Positions 13,133-20,689 of a stretch of DNA of 23,368 nucleotides are shown here, piece by piece. Under the pieces are notes generated by a model that saw only the letters and a list, made by a program, of their open reading frames with translations, ran no database searches and was not told the origin of the DNA. Position numbers and translations under genes: made by a program. Positions within the stretch are counted from its first letter, which is position 1. Each line of letters starts with the position of its first letter. Origin of the DNA: a virus; the IMG/VR virus record IMGVR_UViG_3300037264_001662, positions 1 to 23,368 of that record; one strand, written 5' to 3'.

Positions 13133-13813
13133 TTGAAAAGCCATTTGCCGAAAGATTATCGACCCAAGGGTGTTAACCATAAGATCCTTGTGCCGGGTCT
13201 TCATCTACCAGCAGATTTTATTGATTCCATAAAAGGAATTGACCAAAATCTTCATTTTGTTTTCCACCACTACCGCGTGCAGTATGATGATCTCATGAAC
13301 TGCTATTACGGTAGCCTGGAAGACCCCCGCTGGATGATCCATGCAGAGCATGGAACTGAAGTCTGGGGTTGGATTATGACGATGCCAGACGGCTCTCCTA
13401 TTCCTGATATGACTTGGCATCTGTGGCAATTGAAACAAGATTGGGGTTGGTCACATGTGGCTAATATACCTGATTCATCTGAAAATAGTCTCAACACAAT
13501 TGTAAACAGACTAGGCAAAGAAAAACTCTTCAAAGCTAAGTTCGGCGCACTCGCTTGGAACTACCATTTGCGAGCTGAAAAAGAAGATCGTGACGCACGC
13601 GAAATGGACGCTAAAGATGCGCGATTTCAGGACATTCAACGAGAAAATAGCAGCCTGACCCGAAAAGCCATGGAGAACCTGGCGATGGGTATTACCAAAC
13701 CTACCAACCCAACTACAGACGTAATAGCCAGTTACAAAGGTCAGACTAATTTCACTAAGATAACAAGACCCATTACTGATAAGGAAGGTGGGCTCGTAAC
13801 TGGAGAAGACTAA
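13133..13813 (+). CDS. Tryptophan-rich phage protein of unknown function
   Basis: The product is 226 aa from TTG with a strong GGGGGAG site four bases upstream. No ATG fits as well; the first in-frame ATG lies near residue 55. Residues about 1-130 look folded and hold eight Trp (DPRWMIHAEHGTEVWGWIMT; MTWHLWQLKQDWGWSHVANI). About 135-185 is a charged helix (HLRAEKEDRDAREMDAKDAR) and the tail is disordered. I do not recognise it. It lies between the small head proteins and the adaptor, with a TAATG overlap to the adaptor, so a head-closure or connector role is possible. The evidence for that is position only. Confidence 0.6.
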   Translation: MKSHLPKDYRPKGVNHKILVPGLHLPADFIDSIKGIDQNLHFVFHHYRVQYDDLMNCYYGSLEDPRWMIHAEHGTEVWGWIMTMPDGSPIPDMTWHLWQLKQDWGWSHVANIPDSSENSLNTIVNRLGKEKLFKAKFGALAWNYHLRAEKEDRDAREMDAKDARFQDIQRENSSLTRKAMENLAMGITKPTNPTTDVIASYKGQTNFTKITRPITDKEGGLVTGED

Positions 13814-14493
13814 TGGCGAACACGTTATCGACCTTTCGCACGCAAATTAGACGGTACCTCAAGGAAACAAACGCGACTACGTCCTACTGGGACGCCAACT
13901 TCGTAGACCAGCTTTTCAATGCTCAGTACCGCAAGCGCTGCACCCAGTTAATAATGGCATTCGAGGGTTGGTTTGTTAACGTTTCCGTAAGGAATGTTAC
14001 AGCCGACACCGCACGATACGCCTTCCCTGATGGCTTCCTACGCCTTCAGAAAATAGAGATGGTCCGCACTGACGGAACTACCGTGCCTATCCATCGGCAC
14101 GAGCGACACGATGAAGCCAACCCAGCAGATAGCAGCAGCAGCGGTGACTCCTACCTCCCTTTCTATCGTTTACAAGGCAACGGCTTCGTCTTAGAGCCTA
14201 CCCCAACGGAAACAGTCACTGACGGCTTGCAGCTCGAATGGGCCGGAGTACCAGCCCTACTATCAGCCGCTGGCGACGCGTGCCACCCAAGCTTCCCCGA
14301 AATATTCGAGGAACTCCTTGTCATTGACACAGTTGTTAACGCCTTCGACGCCGAAGGTGTCCAGGAATCCGGACTCGTGCGAAGCTTGCTTCGTCAGCGA
14401 GCAGAGATGGAAGAGAACTTCGAGCGGTTCATTGAGATGCGAACCGTCGCCAGGCAGGAAATTCAGCCGTTCATCGTGTACGAAGACGCCTGA
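13813..14493 (+). CDS. Head-tail adaptor (connector) protein
   Basis: The product is 226 aa. ATG overlaps the previous stop. The pattern fits podovirus adaptors such as T7 gp11 or P22 gp4 functionally: N-terminal helices (TFRTQIRRYLKETNATTSYW; NAQYRKRCTQLIMAFEGW), then RYAFPDGFLRLQKIEMV and strand pairs around GNGFVLEPTPTETVTDGLQL, and helices at the C-terminus (LVIDTVVNAFDAEGVQESGL; a long Arg/Glu helix). Such proteins form a ring below the portal and dock the nozzle. The nozzle gene following it directly supports the call. The family was judged by pattern, not by search. Confidence 0.65.
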   Translation: MANTLSTFRTQIRRYLKETNATTSYWDANFVDQLFNAQYRKRCTQLIMAFEGWFVNVSVRNVTADTARYAFPDGFLRLQKIEMVRTDGTTVPIHRHERHDEANPADSSSSGDSYLPFYRLQGNGFVLEPTPTETVTDGLQLEWAGVPALLSAAGDACHPSFPEIFEELLVIDTVVNAFDAEGVQESGLVRSLLRQRAEMEENFERFIEMRTVARQEIQPFIVYEDA

Positions 14494-14499
14494 TGGTAG

Positions 14500-14521
14500 C
14501 CCCTGCAACGCTCGTAAGGGG
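14500..14521 (+). other. Hairpin overlapping the nozzle gene ribosome site
   Basis: CCCCT (14500-14504) pairs with AGGGG (14517-14521), the latter being part of the purine-rich AGGGGAGCAGG just before ATG 14530. An alternative pairing, CCTGC with GCAGG, also covers this site. Both would mask the ribosome binding site, but the stems are only five pairs. Confidence 0.3.
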
Positions 14522-14529
14522 AGCAGGTA

Positions 14530-17064
14530 ATGGCTGAGCGACCCAGACTTCCTTTCATAGACCTTCTTAACTTCATAGGCTTGAATACCAAGACCAGTGA
14601 ACTCATTAAGAACGATCTCGCTGTAACAACCAGCACGAACACTGATCTTTTCCGAGTCTATGGTGCTGTGAGTAAGCCCTACGGCTCGTCCCGCGTTCTG
14701 AATGCCGTCTACACTGAGAGCGGCACAGCACAGCCTTTCTCTTGGATTGGGCACTGGAAGATCGCCGCGCTCAACGGTCAAACTGATCGTCAAGTCCTAT
14801 GTGCAGGCGGCACATTCCTACACAAACTCGCTTCTGGGGCACTTACAGCTTTAACTGGTGCAGGTATGAACATAACCGAGGCTTGGCTATCGGGTTTATA
14901 CCACCAGCATCAGCTTTATCGTGACCTCATGTTCATTACTAATCAGGACCCGGACCTAATCGGCCGTGGGAACACGCTAGTCAAGTACGACGGTAACGAG
15001 ATTACGCGATGGGGGCTACAGGGTCCGGCTAATGAACCTAACGTGTCGCACGACATTACAACAGTCGGCGCGACACCTCCTACAGGCCCTAACAACACCT
15101 GGATTCCTACCAACGCCAGCGCTGTAGCAGATACGACTACAACTCGCGATGGCTATGCCATTTCGATGACCAAGACCAGCATAGTCAGCACCAGTGCCTA
15201 CATCGAGCAGACCTTAGCAACCGGATTGTCAGCTCAAAGCGCCCACACTGGTGCCGCGAGCGTCCAAGTTTTCATCCCTCTAGGAGGACTCGCGAAACTA
15301 GCTGTTGCCAACTCGCTGTTAATCCTGATGACCAGCGCTTCGCAAGTAAGCTCGACCATAACGATCCCTGACTTCGGCACCCACAACTACTCGTGGAGCA
15401 TTCCAATCGGCGAACTCTTTGAGGGCTGGAATCTAATTGAACTAGGGTTCAGTTCGACCTCCACAGATTTAGCTTACGATAAGCGGCTTACTATAACCGG
15501 TAGCCCTACTATCACAGCACTAACCGGCGTCCGTCTTGGCGTAACGTCCCTGACGGCAGCGACCCTACCAACCGCCTTCCGTTGGAGTGAACTACAAAGC
15601 TACACACGAGGCTCGCTCACAGCAGCCGAGGGTGCTGCGGGGTCTGTCTTTACGAGTGCCTCGGTCTATAGCTACAAAGTAACTTTCGTCACTAAGCAAG
15701 GCTTCGAGAGTAACGCAGGCCCGCAGAGTGCCGACCTTACCCTGACAGCGGGCCGAGCGGCCATGTCCCTCACAGCTATACCCGTCTCGGCCGATGCTCA
15801 GGTTATTGCCCGTAAACTGTATCGCACGGCCGCCGACGGCTCGTTGTGGCTATTCGTTGATCGTATCGAGAACAACACCGCCACTACCTACAGCGACGTT
15901 ATATCAGATACTCTATTGAGTGATGACACACCGCCAGAAGAAGGCGATGTATCTATTGACCACACGCTGCCGCCCAAAATCGGCATCGTCAAATTATGGC
16001 GCAAGACCTTGTTCGGCGCGGGGGACCCTAACAGCCCAAATTCGGTCTACTACTCAGATGTAGATGAGCCGGAAGCTTGGCCAACCCTAAACACGTCGGT
16101 CCTGGACGCCAAGGTCACCGCCATTTACGAAGCCTACTCTGCCTTAATTATCGAGACTGAACTAGGCAAGTGGCAGGTAACAGGCGAGAACCCAGACTTC
16201 AGATTCGACAAGATCATCAACCGCATCGGCTGCGTAGGCCGTCGAGCGGCTGGCGAGACTCTCATAGAAGGTTGGGCTATTGACCGTGACGGCATGAGAC
16301 TCTATGACGCCAATAACCCGGTCAAGATTTCAGAGCCTATTCGAGACAAGTTCGAGGGTTTCACCAAGACCTACATCGAACTATCCCACTCGATGCACAG
16401 CAAGTTCAACAACGCCATTTTAATGTGCATGGCTGGCGCAAGCACTTCCGCTTTCAACGCCGACAATTATGTCTACCAGTTCCCGGTCGATGAAGTCGGG
16501 CAGGGTTGGTGGTGGAAACTGAGTTTACCTTCTACCGTTAACATACTAGATCTAGAAGAGATTGAAGACTCGAACGGCGACTTCCACATCTACTTCGGCA
16601 GCGCTGACGGCATGATCTACGAGCTATTCGATCGTAACTCAAAGAATTGGGCCACCGCCACAAGCTCAGAAGCCATCACTACAACAATCGTCACTAAATG
16701 GCTGCGCCTTGGGCAACTAGGCGAGCAGTCAGACTTTGCTACTGGCCGAGTGTCCCCACGTTTCATTGAGATGATTACTGATGGTGACGCTTGCACCTGG
16801 TCAATCACCATAGAATGCGCTCAGGGACCAAATCAGACAACCCCTACCAGTACCGTAACAGTACCTGTAGTATTTGGGGGAGTAAATGAACGTCTCATGA
16901 GATACCCGGTCAAGAATACGTTACAACCGGCTGAATTCATCCGAATAACAGCGACCCAAGCCACAGCTAGCGTCCATTCGCGTATACTGTCGTTACGCCT
17001 ATACTTCCATACCCAGCCAGGGCAGTTCGCCATAGAAACTACAGATTTCGGGGGGACACTGTAA
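14530..17064 (+). CDS. Tail nozzle protein (T7 gp12 / P22 gp10-like role) with inserted beta domain
   Basis: The product is 844 aa, near T7 gp12 (about 790). The N-terminus IGLNTKTSELIKNDLAVTTS plus GAVSKPYG is the hallmark opening of nozzle/tail-tube-B-type proteins. Residues about 480-710 hold repeated propeller-like strands: RKTLFGAGDPNSPNSVYYSD, ALIIETELGKWQVTG, GWAIDRDGMRLYD, YQFPVDEVGQGWWWKLSLP. About 373-465 is a fibronectin-III-like segment (VYSYKVTFVTKQGFESNAGP; ARKLYRTAADGSLWLFVD). About 186-362 is an apparent extra jelly-roll domain (SWSIPIGELFEGWNLIELGF). The nozzle lies below the adaptor and gates DNA release. The inserted domain could bind a fibre or the host surface. Start supported by GGGGAG. 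Confidence 0.75.
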   Translation: MAERPRLPFIDLLNFIGLNTKTSELIKNDLAVTTSTNTDLFRVYGAVSKPYGSSRVLNAVYTESGTAQPFSWIGHWKIAALNGQTDRQVLCAGGTFLHKLASGALTALTGAGMNITEAWLSGLYHQHQLYRDLMFITNQDPDLIGRGNTLVKYDGNEITRWGLQGPANEPNVSHDITTVGATPPTGPNNTWIPTNASAVADTTTTRDGYAISMTKTSIVSTSAYIEQTLATGLSAQSAHTGAASVQVFIPLGGLAKLAVANSLLILMTSASQVSSTITIPDFGTHNYSWSIPIGELFEGWNLIELGFSSTSTDLAYDKRLTITGSPTITALTGVRLGVTSLTAATLPTAFRWSELQSYTRGSLTAAEGAAGSVFTSASVYSYKVTFVTKQGFESNAGPQSADLTLTAGRAAMSLTAIPVSADAQVIARKLYRTAADGSLWLFVDRIENNTATTYSDVISDTLLSDDTPPEEGDVSIDHTLPPKIGIVKLWRKTLFGAGDPNSPNSVYYSDVDEPEAWPTLNTSVLDAKVTAIYEAYSALIIETELGKWQVTGENPDFRFDKIINRIGCVGRRAAGETLIEGWAIDRDGMRLYDANNPVKISEPIRDKFEGFTKTYIELSHSMHSKFNNAILMCMAGASTSAFNADNYVYQFPVDEVGQGWWWKLSLPSTVNILDLEEIEDSNGDFHIYFGSADGMIYELFDRNSKNWATATSSEAITTTIVTKWLRLGQLGEQSDFATGRVSPRFIEMITDGDACTWSITIECAQGPNQTTPTSTVTVPVVFGGVNERLMRYPVKNTLQPAEFIRITATQATASVHSRILSLRLYFHTQPGQFAIETTDFGGTL

Positions 17065-17065
17065 T

Positions 17066-17095
17066 ATGGTTGTAGATTTAAATGCGGGCATCTAA
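17066..17095 (+). CDS. Nine-codon mini-ORF (MVVDLNAGI), possible coupling leader
   Basis: An ATG one base after the nozzle stop, preceded by a strong GGGGGGA purine run, opens nine codons. The TAA overlaps the ATG of the next gene (TAATG). The downstream ATG itself lacks a good ribosome site. A ribosome-delivery leader is a reasonable reading. A working peptide is unlikely, and the ORF may be accidental. Confidence 0.3.
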   Translation: MVVDLNAGI

Positions 17096-18138
17096 TGCCA
17101 GCCGACCGCAAATACACTATAGCTCGACCAATCCAGGAAGTTCGTCTACGTAAGTGGAGCCCTGGCAACGTCGCCCAGTTCAAGAGGGTTGTTGAAAACC
17201 TTGAATCTGAACTAAACACCGCCATGGCAGCCCAAGTTGCCCAAGGCGCTAAGCGTATTCTTTCGCTCAAAGTTCCCCAGGTAACCGGACTAGCAGTGCG
17301 GGCCGGGTTTAAGAACTTCCAGTTGACATTCAACCAAGCCAAAGGGATAAAGAACCTCCTATTCTATGAAATCCAAAAATCAACCGCCGTAACTTTCACC
17401 GATGATGTAACTACCACTTACACCATACCACAAACGTCACTGACCATTCCCGCGCGCACCGAGCTACAAGAGAATCATTTCCGCGTTCGCGTAGTTAATG
17501 CTAAGTTTGAAGTTGGCGTATGGTCCTCAATCGTGAACGTCACCTCGCGAAGCTTCTTCCGCCTTGGAGTTTTTCAGACCGGCAACCTCTCTGACTCGCG
17601 CTCCTCTTACACCGACGCAGACGCAGATGGGTTCGGAGACGCTACAGTCACCGACATTGCGCCGGCTGCATTCAACACATGGGTAACTGTCTTCACAACT
17701 ACGTATTCCCCGTCGGCCGCAGACGTAAGCTTTCAGGTCCACGCCGGGGTCCAAGCCAGTTGCATCAACCACTTTACGGCCGGTAACGGAGTAGTTTCAC
17801 AAATCACTAACGACGCATCAGTCATCTTTAGGGTTACTAGAGATGGCACCCCTTACAAAGAACGACTAAATGTTAGAGCGTGGGGTTACCAGCAGAGAAG
17901 CGGCGCTGTTCCGTCCGTCTTTAAACGCAAAGAGTTTATGGTCTTCGGAACGCTAGTTCTAGGTTTCGAGTCCTACGACGGTACGGAATCCAATACGCCA
18001 TACGTAGTTCAAGCTAAGGTCCTTTCAGAAACTTGTAGTTCCGATGATACTTCCGGGGTCTTAGTAGCTCGCACCTATGACGACAACGTTCGTATAATTG
18101 TCAGTTCCACCACGCTATTCGAGGTCATTCAGACCTAA
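17095..18138 (+). CDS. Fibre-like virion protein, Fn3-containing (paralogue 1)
   Basis: The product is 347 aa. Residues about 5-55 form a helix (NVAQFKRVVENLESELNTAM). About 58-150 looks like a fibronectin-III domain (VTGLAVRAGFKNFQLTF, YEIQKS, HFRVRVVNAKFEVGVWSS). The remainder is beta-rich. Residues 174-182 read DADADGFGD, a DxDxDGxxD calcium-loop-like motif. Domain order is the same in the next two genes, and all three share TAATG junctions. Location after the nozzle suggests tail appendage or receptor-binding proteins. Fn3 domains are common in such proteins but also occur in others, so the role is inferred. Confidence 0.6.
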   Translation: MPADRKYTIARPIQEVRLRKWSPGNVAQFKRVVENLESELNTAMAAQVAQGAKRILSLKVPQVTGLAVRAGFKNFQLTFNQAKGIKNLLFYEIQKSTAVTFTDDVTTTYTIPQTSLTIPARTELQENHFRVRVVNAKFEVGVWSSIVNVTSRSFFRLGVFQTGNLSDSRSSYTDADADGFGDATVTDIAPAAFNTWVTVFTTTYSPSAADVSFQVHAGVQASCINHFTAGNGVVSQITNDASVIFRVTRDGTPYKERLNVRAWGYQQRSGAVPSVFKRKEFMVFGTLVLGFESYDGTESNTPYVVQAKVLSETCSSDDTSGVLVARTYDDNVRIIVSSTTLFEVIQT

Positions 18139-19688
18139 TGGCCGGTACATCTAAAATACCGATTCGCGGCGTCGCTAAGATGCTCACCAACCTGGAGCCT
18201 GGTATCAGGGCCAAGCTGGAAGCGGCGTTCATCGAAGCGGAAGAGCAGCTCGACTTCCATAACACTTCTACGATTGACAAAGTAATTAAGCGTATCCGTA
18301 ACGGAACGGTTGGAGGACCCATCGTAACGGTGACAACAAATACGCTAGGCTTCGACCTGAGCTGGCCTAAGTTGAGGGATCGTGTCATCACGATGTATGA
18401 GGTGCAGATAGCGACTGCCAGCAACTTCAGCAATGCTATAAGCTACAACACAGTCGAGAACTTTTTTTCGGTTGAAGGCGCAGCAGTTATTTCCTATGCC
18501 AGGGTGCGCGGTGTTCGCTGGAACGGCGAAACAGGTCCGTGGTCAAACCGCGAAACTATTTCTCGGTCGGTTCCTGTATCGGCAGGCCCCGTCGTGTATT
18601 CTAGAACCATCAGCAACATGTCCAGTTTTTACATCAATTACCCGGGCACTATCTACCCGGGTGCCCTTTCCGAGATTTCAATTACCCCTGAACGACAAAA
18701 TGGCGGCATAGTGTTCTTCGGCTCTGTAGGCGTTGAATTTTACGTAGATGCCACCGGCTATAGAGGACATCGAGGAAACCACTACTACATCGGTGCGAAT
18801 TCAGCCGTAGACGATTCTATGCGAATTACCATTAACGGGCGAAGAATTGAAAGCCTAGATTACATCCCATGCTTCCGGAGGCCCGGTTGGAGTAACCTGC
18901 AAGCCCCACCGCAAGCCACAGTATTTGGTTACTCTGTGGGGTTCGGCCCTGGCTATCTTAAACATTCAGAGTTCTATATTGAAGAATTCCCCGACGTTGC
19001 TCCTTCTGTTGCGTCGCATCGAGACGATCAAGTTAAAAGCAGCGGCGCAGCGACTCACACAGGATGGTTAACAAAACGAAATATTCAGAATACCTATGAT
19101 TCGGCTGTGGATGCCGTAAACGATGCTACTACTTATGCGACCGTCACACCGGGTCCGGTCGCGGGCGGGACATTTGAGACAACTAGAAGTTTGGTTGGAG
19201 ATAACTTTAAATTCGCCATACCGTCGGACAGCGTAGTAGTCGGCATTAAAACTAAAATATTCGCATCCACCGCGTCTACAGCGATTCCCACAATAACCAG
19301 GCTCAGGCTGATAAACAGCGACGGCGTTCCTAGGGCTACCGAGAAGGGCACCGGAGATACGTTCACTACAGCCACATATGGAGGGATAAGCGACCTTTGG
19401 GGAGAAGCGGCAGGGTTCTGGACCCCTACGATAATCAACAGCACACGATTCGGAGCAGACCTTCAAGGCAAAGTTACATACGGCGCGGGGGCTGCTGACC
19501 GAGCCACTGACTTCGCGGTCCAAGGAATACATATCACAGTTTATACTAACAGAGTGAACGCGCCGCGTGCAGATATTAGAATACAGTATAAACCGAGAAC
19601 AAATGACTTCTATACCTACCCCTACACAAGGGCTATCTTGAAAAACTGCACCCTCAACGTTGTAGAATTCGGAACAGAGGTAAAATAA
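18138..19688 (+). CDS. Fibre-like virion protein, Fn3-containing with C-terminal beta domain (paralogue 2)
   Basis: The product is 516 aa, the longest of the three. ATG overlaps the previous stop. Residues about 15-52 form a helix (IRAKLEAAFIEAEEQLDF). About 60-148 is Fn3-like (FDLSWPKLRDRVITMYEVQI; YARVRGVRWNGETGPWSN). About 150-290 is a beta-rich domain with many Tyr and Gly. About 335-470 resembles a beta domain I have seen in other phage proteins, with NFKFAIPSDSVVVGIKTKIF and a DLWGEAAGFWTP / RFGADLQGKV stretch. Probably a trimeric or oligomeric tail appendage or receptor-binding protein. No enzymatic motif is seen. Confidence 0.6.
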   Translation: MAGTSKIPIRGVAKMLTNLEPGIRAKLEAAFIEAEEQLDFHNTSTIDKVIKRIRNGTVGGPIVTVTTNTLGFDLSWPKLRDRVITMYEVQIATASNFSNAISYNTVENFFSVEGAAVISYARVRGVRWNGETGPWSNRETISRSVPVSAGPVVYSRTISNMSSFYINYPGTIYPGALSEISITPERQNGGIVFFGSVGVEFYVDATGYRGHRGNHYYIGANSAVDDSMRITINGRRIESLDYIPCFRRPGWSNLQAPPQATVFGYSVGFGPGYLKHSEFYIEEFPDVAPSVASHRDDQVKSSGAATHTGWLTKRNIQNTYDSAVDAVNDATTYATVTPGPVAGGTFETTRSLVGDNFKFAIPSDSVVVGIKTKIFASTASTAIPTITRLRLINSDGVPRATEKGTGDTFTTATYGGISDLWGEAAGFWTPTIINSTRFGADLQGKVTYGAGAADRATDFAVQGIHITVYTNRVNAPRADIRIQYKPRTNDFYTYPYTRAILKNCTLNVVEFGTEVK

Positions 19689-20626
19689 TGGGTACAGTAC
19701 CAACACGTAGCATACCTTCTATCGGCTCCTACCTTCAAGGTCTGAAGATCAAAGACAAGTCTGAAAAGGCTTTGATGGTCCGCTTAGGCACACTCCTAGA
19801 TGCAGTAATCAACAATCAGCGAGGACTAGCCAACGCCGGCACCAAGATGTCCAGACGGTCCCAGGCCATCAATGCCAAGAGGCCGGCGAAGATTGTCGGC
19901 ACTACGGAGAACGTCTTCAACGGCGTGGCTGTAACTATTGACCCTGTTAAAAGCACCACCGGCCTAGCTACCTATGAAATTCAAATAGATTCCAATAGGA
20001 ACTTCAGCAATCCGACAACCAAGGAAGTGTTTAGTACAAACGTAGTATTTAAGGGATTAACGGCAGGCGCTATCTACTATATTCGAGCTAGGGTTATTAC
20101 CAAGAGCGGACAAGCAGGCCCTTGGACACTCTTTGACTCTGTAACTACCACACCTTCGGCCGGACTAACTAGCGCCGATTTTACCGGCTCCCTTTACGGT
20201 GAGACACCGGAAGTACACACTTTTAACTTCGTCTATTTCAGCGAGTCTATATTTGCTGGCACTAATTTTGGGCTCTATGAGCGGCAAGAAGGTCACCTGA
20301 CCGAGGAGGATATAGACCATTGGACCGGAATCGACGTAGAGGTCGAGTTCAACAGCGTCAGATTTACTGCTCTCGGCCGGTCTATAGAACTTCAGACACT
20401 GATTTCCCCTCTGCTTACCACAGACACTAGTAATGTCACTTGGACCAATAGGATAGGTGAGATAATACGCTATTGGCCCATAGCGTTATTTCCTATTTTT
20501 AATCTTAACATTTACGCGGATGATGAAGATTTTCAGGCGAATTACCCTTATCCCGCAATCCCCTATACGGAGGTTTTTTCTCTCGTAGGCGGCACTACTT
20601 CGCCTACTAGTATCATAAAGTTTTAA
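19688..20626 (+). CDS. Fibre-like virion protein, Fn3-containing (paralogue 3)
   Basis: The product is 312 aa. ATG overlaps the previous stop. The N-terminal 60 residues include RSIPSIGSYLQGLKIKDKSE and a helix (KALMVRLGTLLDAVINNQRG), like the helical heads of the two preceding proteins. About 72-158 is Fn3-like: AVTIDPVKSTTGLATYEIQI-D then YYIRARVITKSGQAGPW. EIQI-NFSN and RVI-GPW-type motifs recur in the 18138 protein (EVQIATASNFSNA; ETGPWSN), direct evidence of paralogy. The C-terminal half is beta-rich and aromatic with acidic loops. Probable tail appendage component. Confidence 0.6.
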   Translation: MGTVPTRSIPSIGSYLQGLKIKDKSEKALMVRLGTLLDAVINNQRGLANAGTKMSRRSQAINAKRPAKIVGTTENVFNGVAVTIDPVKSTTGLATYEIQIDSNRNFSNPTTKEVFSTNVVFKGLTAGAIYYIRARVITKSGQAGPWTLFDSVTTTPSAGLTSADFTGSLYGETPEVHTFNFVYFSESIFAGTNFGLYERQEGHLTEEDIDHWTGIDVEVEFNSVRFTALGRSIELQTLISPLLTTDTSNVTWTNRIGEIIRYWPIALFPIFNLNIYADDEDFQANYPYPAIPYTEVFSLVGGTTSPTSIIKF

Positions 20627-20650
20627 ACCGGCAACTAGCCCTATACATTA

Positions 20651-20658
20651 GCTATAAT
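20651..20658 (+). promoter_or_regulatory. Promoter-like TATAAT element
   Basis: GCTATAAT contains a consensus -10 box about 32 bases before the TTG start of the next gene, in the only sizeable gap of this region. No -35 box is found at 16-18 bases. The GCTATA core matches the elements near 280, 8857 and 11418. Confidence 0.45.
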
Positions 20659-20689
20659 ACAATAGAACTATTTGCTTAAAGGAATACCC

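Noticed and set aside
14263-14793. 176-aa reverse-strand ORF
   Set aside because: It lies across the end of the adaptor gene and the start of the nozzle gene, both far better supported. It has no ribosome site and no familiar features.
19068-19706. 212-aa reverse-strand ORF
   Set aside because: It is opposite the second Fn3-type gene, is Cys/Ser/Arg-rich as shadows often are, and lacks a plausible start region.
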